The position numbers and the translations under genes are program-made. From positions 5,518,001 to 5,582,000 of the forward strand of contig OZ059899.1 in assembly GCA_964057225.1 (NCBI GenBank): 64,000 nt of DNA, read 5' to 3'. The DNA is from Auanema rhodensis. Its lineage: Eukaryota > Nematoda > Chromadorea > Rhabditida > Rhabditidae. Below are positions 12,373 to 27,035 of the stretch, one piece after another. Positions within the stretch are counted from its first letter, which is position 1. The number at the start of each line of letters is the position of its first letter. The notes under the pieces were generated by a model. It had not been told where the DNA came from. It was given only the letters and a program-made list of their open reading frames with translations, and did not search any database.

Positions 12373-14698
12373 ATGTCTGTAATGAAAGTATCAAACTTCA
12401 ATTGGAATCAATTTCCCCAAGAATTATTAATATTAATTTATAAATATCTTCCAGCAAAGGTAATTTATAAATATATATAGTTATTTATAATTAATAATAT
12501 TATATTTTTATTTATTTAAAATGTTTTTATTTCATAGGATTTATCTAATGCAATGTGTGTAAATAAGTTTTGGAATTATGTGGGACAGTATGATAAATTA
12601 TGGAAAATTTTATTTGAAAAAGAATTTTTTTGGTTTTATTCCATTCCAAAGGTTTTTTTCAATATTCAAATTTTATTATTTATTAAATAAAATTTGAGGT
12701 TTTTGGTAATTTTCGTGAAGAACTGATATATTTCAAACGTGATCTTCCAGTAAAATTACAATTTTCAATTGAGCACTATGGTTATAATTGGCAAATTCCA
12801 ATCTTTTCAAATACGGGCAAATATCTGATAGTATCAGGAGAACCAGCAAGTTTCTCTGTATATTTCATATTTTAATATTTAATTATTTATAAAATATTAA
12901 GATATATTCAACAAAATCATTTGATTTATTAGATGAAAGATGTCTTGCTTCATCACTTAATTGGAATTCTATTGGATCAATGTATTTTTCTCCAGATGAT
13001 TGTAATGTTAGTTTATATTATATTTATTATTATAATTATATTTAAATTATATTAAGATACTTATAAATGGTATACGAAATGATAATACAGGAGAAATTGC
13101 TGTTTTCTCAATTGATCGTAAAATTTTATTAATTTAAATATTAAATTTGAAATCAAATGTTTTATAGCAGAATCATTTGAAATTCATTTTGTTTGTCGTG
13201 TTCTATCATTTCCAAAAGATTTCTATGGATGTTGGTTTGATAAAGAACATATCATTGTTGGAGAATATTATGAATTTGGATTTCAGTAAGTTAATGTAAA
13301 TGAGAGAAAATATATTATATTTAAACATATATAGATCACCTATAGCTACATCAATTTCACAAATATATTTGTGTTCTCTTCCAAAAACAAAGAGTGAATC
13401 ATCTAATTTTTATCCTTTTCTTAGGTATATTATATAATAATTAATATGATAATAATTAATTTTATTAGATTTTTAAATCAAAAAAGCTCAGTAGTTAGCC
13501 CTTTAATAACAAATGCTGTATCATCCCGATTTCGTCGTGTCATTCAAATTGGTCATCAAGCTAGATCAGAAGGAAAAGTATATAAATAAATAATATTTTA
13601 TTATATATATATATTAATTGCTTTAGAGCTTATCAGAAAAATTAGAAGAATTAGAATTGCAATCTGAAATTGGAAGTAATATCAAAGAATTACGCGAAGT
13701 TTATATAAATAATTTTTAGATTTTCATAAAGCTTTTTAGGTATTGGATCGTGATCAACAATGTTTTCGTTGTTATTTAAAACATCAATTAACTGAAGAAG
13801 AATATGGTGGTAATACAGGTAATATTAACTATAATCTTATAATTTATTTATTTATAAATATAAATTTAGAATGTAATTGTTGTTGTCATCAAATTTTTCA
13901 TAAAATGCTCATCTATGTAACTGGAGAATTTCGTGAACGTATTTGTTTCAAATTACTTGATAATGAACTTGTCAATGATTCTTTAAATTTTAGAAGATTT
14001 AAGCCAACTGATTCAACGTATATTTATATTTAAAAAAAAACATAATTAAACATTAATTATTATAGAGAAAATGAAAATAAAGAAGATGAACAGCCTGAAG
14101 ATCGATGGGAATATATCATGAGTCGTGTTGATCAACCTGATCATCACATCGATTTTGGTGGATCTGTTGATCATATTTGGTTGACACCAAATCAGAAGTA
14201 TTTAATTTAATTATATTAATTATAATTTATTATAATTTCAGAATATTATTTGTTAGTTTAGAAACTATTAGTAGAAATGAGAATAATGAACCGGATGGAA
14301 TATGTGTATGTATAGTGTTCTTTTCATAATATTATTATGAATGTACTAATATCAAAGAAATAGTTCAAAGATTTTCAGCATGAAGTGCGAGTGATAGATC
14401 TTGATAAGATGATAGTAGATCCGATAGGCTGTCGAGGAAGTGTTAAGCCCCAGGGACAAGGACGTGTATCATGTGGAAGTCGACTAGCTGTTAGGTTTAA
14501 AAGAATTTATTATAGATGAAAATGAAAATATTCAATTTAAGCTATTCTAAAAATGATATTAATATTTGGTCAGTACATCATATTGGTTTGCCAGTTGAAA
14601 AGCTTCATATTGATACTCCAATAAGCTCAGTTGCCGTACATCCCACCGAAAATTATTTAGCAGTAACATGTGGTTTTGAATTACGTATTTATAAATAA
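12373..14698 (+). CDS. F-box/WD-repeat protein, FBXW5-like
   Basis: Probable substrate receptor of an SCF (Skp1-cullin-F-box) ubiquitin ligase. An F-box lies at the N-terminus: NQFPQELLILIYKYLPAKDLSNAM ... VNKFW ... LWKILFEKEF, split by an intron at 12460. Degenerate WD-type strands follow: FSNTGKYLIVSG, GSMYFSPDD, TGEIAVFSID, FYGCWFDKEHIIVGE, then near the end DHIWLTPNQKILFVSL, EVRVIDLDKM and SSVAVHPTENYLAV. The GEIAV...GCW...I.G order and the C-terminal strands are those I recall from animal FBXW5. A Cys/His-rich stretch (ECNCCCHQIFH) sits in the middle. It is cut into many small exons; roughly 550 residues. One intron (12846-12901) must start with GCAAGT rather than GT to keep the frame open. 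F-box and WD nature are fairly sure; FBXW5 orthology is likely but not certain. Confidence 0.82.
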
Positions 14699-17600
14699 TA
14701 ATAAATTTATATTTATTATGTAAACAACATATAAAACAAGAAAAACAAAATATTTGAATAGAATTCGAAACTAAGAAAGAAAGTACTAATAGAGCTTAAA
14801 TTTCATTTCGGGGGTTTAAGAATTCAGCGACAATATGTCAAGTCAGCTAGTCAGTAACTCAATCAAGCCTTATTTAGAAACAGGGAGATCAAATCTAAAA
14901 CGCACTTCTTTAACTTTAGCAAAAGTTTAAAATTATTTATTTAGATTTACTATATATATATAGTAGATATACTATATGATATAATATGATTTTGTATACT
15001 ATATGTATATAGTATAGACGTTTCTATATACTCAATAAAGAATTTTGCTTTTCTCTTTCAAAACTTGATGATAAGGTGCTAATGCTGTCTCCCACAGTTC
15101 AACTACACAATCGAGCACCAAGTTTGTTTGGTCACTCCACGTGATCTAATCAGCTGCTGCTTACCCATAATAGGCTTTTCCTTTTTCATCTGCAAATACG
15201 AACAATAGAAAATGATCAATTCAGGATTAGGCTTTTTTTGGTTTTTTTTCTGTTTTTTTTTGAAGATTTTATTGATTAGCTCAATAAAAATATATTTCTA
15301 TGCTATTGCTATTCTCTCAAATTCATTTTGCTCACAATGATCGTGTCGATTATATCCTCAGGGCTAATCCAAGAAGCCGTCATCATCACCATCATCGTCA
15401 AGATGCATAATCGAATCTTTAACGATAAATTCATAAAATATAAGAAATATTATTTCTTTTAATAAATATATTTTGATATAGAAATATGTTAATATATTCA
15501 TAATATTATATTTTTAATATATTTTATGTACTTTTATCATATGTATATCCATTATTTTTCATTTTAAGTTCAAATCTTATAATTTTTTTTCTTCATTTTT
15601 CTCTATATATGAACAATGATTTGATGTGCCTTCTGGATGACAAAACAAATACAAAAACTGAGAATTCTATAACTGAAAATGAAATATGAAATACGATACT
15701 TTTGACGATGACTACATCCATTGCGAATCTGCCTCCATATAACATCCATTGTCTTTTGCTATCCATGTGGTCAGTCGAACAGGCTATCATCCATTTTAGA
15801 ACGTCAGCTAACAATGACTTGAAAACTTATTTTAGTTTTCAAATACTTTAAAGTTTTAAAAATTAATTCTTTTAAAAGTAAAAGTAGAATATTAACTATA
15901 TTTAATAATAATTACATTGGAAATAATTCTTATGATTTCACATTTTTTTTTTAAAAATTGTAGAAAATCCTTTTATTTTTTCCAAAATTATATATAAATC
16001 AGTAATTTTCCTTTTCTTTTCTTCATATATATTTCTTTTGAATTTTTAATTAAAGAAACTATGTTCTTTTATCCAAAATTTCCGAAAACTTATACATACA
16101 ACCTATTTCGAACTTTATTGTTTATAAACCTTTTCTTTAAATTTTAATGATATAGTTCATTTTGAATACATATAGTTATTGAAACATTTCACATATATTC
16201 TTATCCGAATACATCTTCTTCTTCTCCTTTTTCGTCGTCCTCTGCTTCTTCTTTCATCCTCTTCTTTTATGTTTCATGTCCTCTTGACTCTTCCATTTCT
16301 GACAATTACAAATTGCCGTCGATGTCCGGCGGCTCTTCCACTTAAGATGATTTCTCGTCACCAATCGCTAGCGTTCTACTCTTCTGATACTTTTTGACCC
16401 TTTTTTTCTTCTTAAATATACAAAAAATTGATAATAATTTATATTTAACTATGCTATTTTCAAAAATATTTTTATAATTATATTCTAAATATTTCTATAT
16501 AATTAAGTTTAAATGGTTTTTTTCTATCGATAATGTTATTAAGATCGTCTTGAAAGACAAAAATGATATTCTGAATAAGAAGAAGATAGAAGATGTACAA
16601 GCTTTAATCGAATTTCATCTTTCTGTCTTTGAGAAAGGTTTCAGTAAAAAGCTTTATTAGAATGTTCTTTCTGAAGCATTTTTAGCGCGAAAATCTGGTT
16701 TTCACATTTGGAGTCCATTCTAACAATTTATTTACTTCAATTACTATTTTGAGTTGAAATGTTTATGTATAAAACCAATAAAAGCATTGAAAAAACTCGA
16801 TTCCGTTATTAAATTGTTCTGGAATGAACCTTTTTCAAAGGTAACTTTGAAGACAACATATTTAATCATTTCAATATTAACACTATTTCTTCTTCTTGTA
16901 TTTCTTCAATTCCTTTACTTTTTCTTTTAAAATATATTCTTTCTCTTCAAATGTTTGAATACGAACTTCCTTCTTGTCAAAATTAATCGGCTTCTTCTTT
17001 ATAAGAAACATCTTCTAACAAGAATCTTCTCGAATTCTTTGAAACAAATGCAATACCATGATGTGCTGTCAGTAAAATGTCGGATACATCATCTATACTT
17101 ATTCAGACAAAAGAAATTCAAATTTTCACTTTTTTTTTAGTTGAATCTTTAATCTAAATATATAATAATATTAGTTTAAACATTCTATTTATACATAAAG
17201 ATAATTTTTAATTCCGATTAACTAATGCTGGAGATAAGTTGACAAGATGTAATCTAAACTTTGATTTCGAAACCAAACTTATCTAATGTTCAATCAAGAT
17301 TAATTTAAGCTTACAAATGTAATAGCTAGACGATAATAAGTTAAATATCTAGTTGAGTAAACCTTTTTTTAGTACATTTGTGAAGAAAATTCAATTCAAT
17401 TCAAATGAAATTTATTTGAGGCAGTTAGAACAATTCAAACATTTAAATTTTATTTATTTTTCAACATTTCACGTAATATCAATATGCTAATAAGACGTGA
17501 ATTATTATTATTATAAGTAGATCAAAGAAGTGAACGGTTGATTCTACTTATATTTAGTTTTCGGTCTCTCATAGTAATCTCTTTGTTTCTGCATATTTCT

Positions 17601-20600
17601 TTCTTCTTTTCCTCTCATTTAATTTTTATTTCATATTCCGCAAGCATCTTCTTTTCTTTTTATCTTTATAACTATGTGTCTCATATTTTATAATTTATGT
17701 CTTTCCCAGTCTTCTTCATACTTTGAGCTAATAGGTTGTCCTTTTTTAGTTCACAAACGTTTTAACCTCTCATCTTCTCTATTCAATACATCCTTCACTT
17801 TTTTTTCTTGATTACAAGTATCATCAAACATCTCTTTTACTAGTTTTTTAAAATAATATTTTATATTAAATATATTCAACTATGTACTTATAATATCAAA
17901 AAAAAAACTTTTTTTTTTGTTTCTTACCCTCTCTCAATTCAAAACTTGAAACGATGGCTTGAGAAAAAAAAAGAAAGATGATAAAGAAGAAGAAGAAGAA
18001 GACAGGAGTTAGAAGCATAGAGGAGGGATGATGAAAAAGGAAAAAAGTATTCATCTTCCTCTTTCTACTATCCTTTTTTTTTATTTGAAGATTGTCACAT
18101 GAACTTTGTTTTCTCTGATATAATGGTTTAATGATTTACTCTTTTCTATTTTATTTATTTATTATGTTTTTCTATTTAATAAAATTAAAAATCTGATTTT
18201 AAGATAAAAATATAATTTTCGTATTTATTTCAAAATTCTTATAAAAATAGATTTCTACGTTTATGTACTTGAACTTGAATATATCAAGATATTTTATTTG
18301 TATATTCTAAGAATGTTTTACTTTGAATTTACAAATATAATCAAAGAATTCATTAGAAACATTTGAAATTTCGTTTCATGAGAAATGGAGTCAAGTTTAT
18401 ATCCAAAAAGAAAGTTAATGAGTGTGAAACATAAATGTCTACATACAGATCTTATGATGGTTATGTTGCCAATCAATTTCTTTCTCTTTATATTTGTCCT
18501 TTTTTCCTTTTTTTTCTTTTCCAACTTGCACGTCTGCATCTATACTTCAGCAACGTTGCCGACAATCAGGACTGACATCCGGAATTCAAATTAAATTCGT
18601 GAACGACGACGAGTAAACCTAGTGGTCAGATGTCGATTGGTAGGCTTTCCATTTTGCCACATTTCCAAAGTTAGATGCTTTCATTGAAAATTCTGCAGAA
18701 GCCTTGTCTTGGTGATTATCATGTCTATAGTTTCAAATGGATTTGATTTTCATTGTACGATGACGAAGAAAAAGTTTCTTAATCCGAGTGTATATCCTCA
18801 TAGCTTTTGAATGTTTATTTCGAAATTAAAAAATTCTGATATACTATACATATATAGTTAGATATATATTAATGTACATGTAATATATATATATATACAA
18901 TAAAGACAATTAAATCTTTATTCTATCTTCATAACGAAGAAAACTAGGGACAACCTGCTTCTTGTCTCTTCATTGTCAATTTTTTCATCACTTTCTCTCC
19001 TTTATTCTCTATAATTCTCTTCATCTTTTATTGTATTTTTCTTATTCTCTTTGTCTTTTTTTCTCTTAGTCTCTTCTTGCCATCATAATTTCTCAATCAT
19101 TTCGTACGTATAATTACCATTACGTCTATATTACTATCCTGCTTTATCCGGTTTCCTTTTGGGAATTTCTGAGTTATGGTATACTTTCCTCTTCTTTTTC
19201 TTCTTTAAAAGTTTTATTTATTTACATTAAGCTTTGCTTTATCTTCAAAAGTTCATTCTTAAGTATCTTCATGCCAATGTAATGACAGGTTTTTTTCTAT
19301 CATTCTTGTTAACCTTGTAAAGCGAATTCATTAAGTTTTCCATTTTCTTAGTTTTTTCTCTTTATTTTTATAGATTTTTTATAATTTCCTTCTTTAACTA
19401 TTATTATTATTATTATTTTTAAAAGAAAAAAAAGTTTAAGATTTCAAGTAACCTGTAGCACTTTGAAGTATGAGAGTACACATAAAGCTACAACCCAACG
19501 GATGAGAGAAAAGCCAGGACAAACAGATGAAATTAGTGTTCAGTGTCAAACCCTCTAGAACTTTTTTCTTTTTTTTTTAATTTCTCTCCTTATTACCTTT
19601 ACTAATTTTTATTTTATTTGCTCATTTTTTTAATAATTTTCTTGAATATTTTTTTTTGAAAATCGATCCGAAATGATTGCATCACATTCAGGAGCTTATC
19701 GGAAAAAGACGATCTGAAGCTTTTCTTGACTAAACATAAATTTTCTTTCGGTCAACCTTTCTGAGAAAACTAGAATGAGAAAATGCATCAGACATTGAAT
19801 TTAAATTCATCTGATCTTTATAAAATCCAGAATTTGATATGAGATTTTCAAAGATATTAAAATGAACCTTTGATACATACATATATCTTCTTATATCATA
19901 TAATTTATATTTAGATCTTTCTTAAATAGTTTTTTTATATTTTAAAATAACAGAAAAACAACTTTTTTTTTCAGTTTTGAACTTAGTTATAATAAAATAA
20001 AATTGATAAATCATTATTATAATTGTTTCATTTAATTGTAACTTTCTTAATTCATTATCTTCATTCATCGTCTTATATTATAATATATATTTATTCATTT
20101 AATTAAATTATATATATATATATATTATATAAAAAAAAATCTTTATATTACTTTTATGAAGACGTTTCAGAAACTTTTAAGTTTATAGGTTTAGTCCTAG
20201 TTGAAGCGCTCGTTGAAGTTCTCAGATGACAAAGATAATTGGCATTTTCCTCTTTTAGCTTTGCCAGTTTTGAATCTTTTCATCCTCTACATTTTTGAAA
20301 AAAATTATTATTTGAAGTAACTTTTCTTCTTTTTTTTTAAAATAATTATCTATGTACATATACATATAATATATAATTTTCTAATATTATTATCCTTTTT
20401 CAATAATTATCTTTGTGAGAATATTGTTTGCGTTTTAAAACATCTTTAGGTACAAAGAGATTTGCTTCGGAGAATCCGTGCAAATGGACTTTGAGCTTAT
20501 ACAGCCTCAGAGACTATTTTCTCTTCTCTTATTAGCTTTGCTCTAGATCGTTCTTATTCACTCATGTTTAACAATATCTAGTTCACAATGCTTGAAAACA

Positions 20601-20760
20601 AAAAAAAATTAGAAATGAGTATATTCCACTTTACTCAATACGTTTATTTATGATTTATAATCATTTTGAAAGTACATATAGTATATATTTATATATTTAT
20701 TTTAGGTGAAAGGATAAGAATGAAGATATACATACATATATGTGACAAGTGTGAGAATTA

Positions 20761-20823
20761 TATATCTTTTTCTCTTTATAAATATATATATGTATATATT
20801 ACATAAAGAGAGAAAAAGATATT
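20761..20823. repeat. Imperfect inverted repeat / hairpin
   Basis: TATATCTTTTTCTCTTTA at the left is matched by TAAAGAGAGAAAAAGATAT at the right, with a two-base bulge and a TA-rich loop of about 25 nt. It could fold as a roughly 18-bp hairpin. A GA-rich purine tract (20843-20878) follows directly. Possibly a small structured RNA, more likely simple-sequence symmetry. Confidence 0.4.
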
Positions 20824-20847
20824 ATAGACAAATGAAAAAGAATGAAC

Positions 20848-20878
<31 letters not shown>

Positions 20879-21362
20879 ATGAAAAACCAACCGATCCGTG
20901 CATATTCGAACGAGAATATGAATATCACGCAGATTCACGTGAAAATATGACTAATAATTAGAATTATTAGTTCAAATATAGAACATATTCAAATTAAGAA
21001 GTTTTTTTTCCGTTTATTTAATTATAATATCCTACAAATTATATATAATTTAATATTTAATACTTTGTATTCATTCACATTATGAGTTATATACTTTGAA
21101 ATCTTTTCAATTGCACTATTACAACTTTTCCTATATAACTCATTCTTTATTTTTATATATATTTATATATTTATTTATATATTATATTATATTTATTATA
21201 AATTTTTAACAATAATTCTACTTATTAGCTTATACGTATTATGATATATAACAAACATTTCTTTGATCAATGTTTTCTCAATGTTATCAATCTATTCAAT
21301 TCAAAATATGTTTTATAACAGATGTAGTAATCATATACATAAATGCTATCACTATTACTATT

Positions 21363-21363
21363 A

Positions 21364-21407
<44 letters not shown>
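21363..21407. repeat. (TA)n microsatellite
   Basis: Nearly uninterrupted TA dinucleotides about 340 bp upstream of the RCC1/BTB gene. Confidence 0.9.
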
Positions 21408-21411
<4 letters not shown>

Positions 21412-21745
21412 TTTTAATTTTAAAATAAAAATCAAAAAGTATTTAAAAAATCTTGTTAAACATTCTTGAAATAATATTTATTTATTAAATATTCTTTAAT
21501 ATTATATATTTCTATCAAATTATTCATTTGTTTATTTGCTGAATGAAAATAGATTTTCATCAAATATGATTTTTCAAGAGGAAACTTTATCTTTTTTTTA
21601 TATTTTTGGCCACTTATATGCTAAACTAACTGACTGCTCTTAATTCGTCTTCTTATTCATTTTTTTCCTTATTTTTTCTTTGAAAATATACAGCCAAGTA
21701 TATATTTTCTTTTCAGAAAATTCTAGTCTAAGTATTGGAAAACAG

Positions 21746-24056
<2,311 letters not shown>

Positions 24057-25679
24057 TTTTCAAATTAATAAGAGCAAACTATACTTAATCTAGATATTAT
24101 TTTTCTTTTTAAACGTTTTAGGTTTTTTTTTAATCCAAAAAACCGAAATTTTTTTTAATATTTCATCGAATAACATAATCGAATTTTTTCGGTGCTTTTT
24201 CTCCTTACTTTCCTTTTTTGAATACCGGTATTCTTCTCGTCTGTTTCCAATTGTTTTTAAAAAAAAAAGTTTTAGGTAAAGCTTATATGAATAATAAAAA
24301 TTTAATTTATATTTATATTTATTATAATCAAATATGTGTATATATAACTGATAATCTGGATTTTTCAAGAACAAAACTTGAAATGCAGCTGTTAGAAGCT
24401 TGGAATTGTTTAGTTGGAGTACAAGAATATTGAATTAAAACAAAAAGACTGAGAGAAAAAAAAAGTTATTGTGAAAGAAATATACTATATGTATAGATGT
24501 ATACATATGTATACTATTTATTAATATTTATTTTAACTTTAAGTACATATTTAGTTTCTAAAATATATTTTAAAATTATGTAAATATCAACATACATATA
24601 AGCATTTCATTTTCTATTCTTTTTTAGAAAATTTAATAGAAATAACAATATGAAATATATTTTTGGAGAATAGTTTTTGAGAAATAAATGAGAAACTTTG
24701 AGAAAAGTATTGGGTGACAATCTTTTTTCATAAAATGTTTGTATGATACATACCATAACAATAATTATAAATTAAATGAATTAAATATAAAAAAAACTTT
24801 TAAAATAGATAAAACTTGATCATCAGTTATTTCTTTTTTTTTTAAATTCAAGTTTATTCAGTTCGAATTGAGCATGAATCATCGTAGTTTATGTAGATGA
24901 GATGGATATACATACGTTAAGAAAAAAGTTGAAAAGTTAGTCTGAAATCGACCTTGAATATAGTCGAATTTCAACAATATTTGTTCTTTTCGTGAAGCAG
25001 TTCGAAGCTCGAATAAAGACCATCAGAAGATCATTGTATGTTGGGATGTTGACATAGAAACAAGTTATTAAGAAGAAGAAGTGTGTCAGGATATGATGAT
25101 TCATGTTATACATTTCTACTTTTGAAATATTTTCAATTCATTTTTCTTGAAAAATAATGAAAAATAAAAATAAAACTAATAGAAAACTGAAAAAGCAACA
25201 TTCAAGATTGTATATACTTCAATTTCTAAAAAAATCTTTTTTTAAAAATTTAAATTCTTACATGTTGAGCATCAAAAACTTGATTTTAACTCCTTCATAA
25301 ACAATATACTAAGAATTAAAATCTCTTTCATAAATGATTGATGAATCATATAGTTAACTCATGTTTGATAATTAAATCAACAACTTAATTATTCAAGTTG
25401 TTCTGAACAAAAAAAAGTATTTGAAGCATATGACATCATATTCACCCTCAACCTATGTATATGAATTAGCATTACAGGTGCAAGAATTGACGCTTAAAGA
25501 TCAAATAGACAGAGTTTAGTTGGCGTGTTGAGAGATATTAGTTGATTTAAAAACTGTATGTACACAAAAGACAAGATGAACGACTGGGTATAAGAAGCCG
25601 ATGCTGGCAAGCCGTTGGCAATCAGACGTTCACAAAGCAAGAAGTACACTCATCCCTATACTCGGAGAAGATACCTAGT
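24057..25679. other. Intergenic region
   Basis: AT-rich, about 1.6 kb. A short open frame ending at 24433 finishes with TKLEMQLLEAWNCLVGVQEY; no phase-compatible splice joins it to the upstream gene (see rejected list). The last 130 bp before the next gene (about 25550-25680) are more GC-rich and probably hold its promoter and 5' untranslated region. Confidence 0.4.
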
Positions 25680-27035
25680 ATGATCTCTAAATCTATTTCA
25701 TTCTTCATAGCTATTGCTTCTATACAAAGTAATTTTATTTATAATATTTATGTGTTTTATTTTGTTTTTCTTGTATTTTAGCTCTTGAAGCATATGTTAT
25801 TGGATCTGGTGTACAAGCAAATCCTAATGGATGCTTATCATGTAATCAACCTATCATAGGCCAATGGGGACAATGGGGTCCTTGGTCAGCATGTTCTTAT
25901 GAGTATGGAAGTGAGTATGAACTTTATGAAATTGGATCTTTCTTGAAATAAATAATTTATTCGTTTGTTTAAATGTGTCTTTCAGCTATGTCGCAAACTC
26001 GTCAACGTGTTTGTTCCGCAGCTCAGTGTGAAGGAGGATCATCATCTGAAGCTCGTCCATGTGCTCAATATCAACCAACTCAAGAATGGGGACAGTGGGG
26101 ATCTTGGGGTACCTGCAGGTGAATAATCACTTCAAGTTCAAAAAAAAAAAGATGAAAGCTCTTAAAGAGCAATCTCATTTGAAACCTTGCGATCGAGTTT
26201 TGAGTTGACAGTTAGCTTATCATCTTTTGTCATTTTTGCTCAATTAGTTTACATTGGAATGCTTTTCCAAATATTGGCATTTGAGACGTATACGAAATGA
26301 TTTTTTTATATCTTCATATGATAGTTTAAACTGATTACTTTCAGTGCCACCTGCGGAGAAGGAATTTGTTCTCGATCCCGTGTTTGCAATAATCAATGTT
26401 CATCATGTGGATGTCAAGGAAATAGTGTTGAAAGCAAGCCCTGTAACATTCAACCATGTTGTCAATGGGGAGAGGTATGTTAAAATGATACAAAATAATA
26501 TTAATAATCATATATTATTCAGTGGTCTCCATGGAGTGTATGTAGTGTATCGTGTGGAATAGGCGGATACCGCACCAGAAATCGTCGTTGTAGCTGTGTA
26601 AGCGGGGTAAGTATTGATAGTCATGCAATCTTTCTATATATTTTCTTAAAATACAAATATTATATTTAATCTTTATTCTTTCTTTTTTTTCTAGTGCGTT
26701 GGAAACTCTCAAGAACAGGAAACGTGTAATGCAAGCATTCCTTGTCCAGTCTGTAACACATGTCAACAAGAACCTATACCATGTAATACATGTAATCAGG
26801 TATGTTCTATATAAATTATATATTTATATATGTTTATTAATTCTTTTATAATTATCTATTTCAGCCAGTACTTCCTCCAGTAACAATGCCACCATGCACC
26901 ACTTGCAATCAACCTTGCCTTACATGTGGAACTCAACCTTTCTACAATCCCTACAGTCGCAAAAAGCGTCAACTTCGTTTAGCTGCTGTTGCTAATCATG
27001 TAACTAAATCTGCCAATTCAACTATATCCAATTAA
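25680..27035 (+). CDS. Secreted thrombospondin type-1 repeat protein with furin-like site
   Basis: Cys-rich extracellular protein of 266 residues in seven exons. Residues 1-16 (MISKSISFFIAIASIQ) plus the next few look like a signal peptide. Three TSR-like units are visible, each opening with a Trp ladder: WGQWGPWSAC (about 50), WGQWGSWGTCSATCGEG (about 94-110) and WSPWSVCSVSCGIGG (148-162). These WxxW motifs are the usual sites of C-mannosylation, and the CSxTCG/CSVSCG motifs the sites of O-fucosylation. Then come CxxC-rich repeats (CNTCQQ, CNTCNQ, CTTCNQ, CLTCG; about 193-231). RKKR at 242-245 is a consensus proprotein-convertase site; cleavage would free a 21-residue tail with an N-glycosylation sequon (NST). 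Such TSR proteins act at the cell surface or in matrix or cuticle. Function here is unknown; the fold is clear. Confidence 0.9.

Larger units (their letters stand above)
14699..21745. other. 7 kb gene desert
   Basis: No supported gene on either strand. The sequence is AT-rich with long T/C tracts and TTC-rich runs (for example 16195-16290). More complex islands occur at about 14760-14930, 15060-15190 (with CACGTG and CAGCTG E-boxes), 15600-15830 and 18540-18780. Open frames such as 15593-15814 on the minus strand and 18385-18594 are not supported by splice structure or similarity. The islands could be regulatory or non-coding RNA; I cannot assign them. Confidence 0.4.

Noticed and set aside
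24218-24433. Open frame ending TKLEMQLLEAWNCLVGVQEY as an alternative last exon of the RCC1/BTB gene
   Set aside because: The RCC1/BTB protein already ends like its relatives, and no donor in its last exon has the phase needed to reach this stretch.
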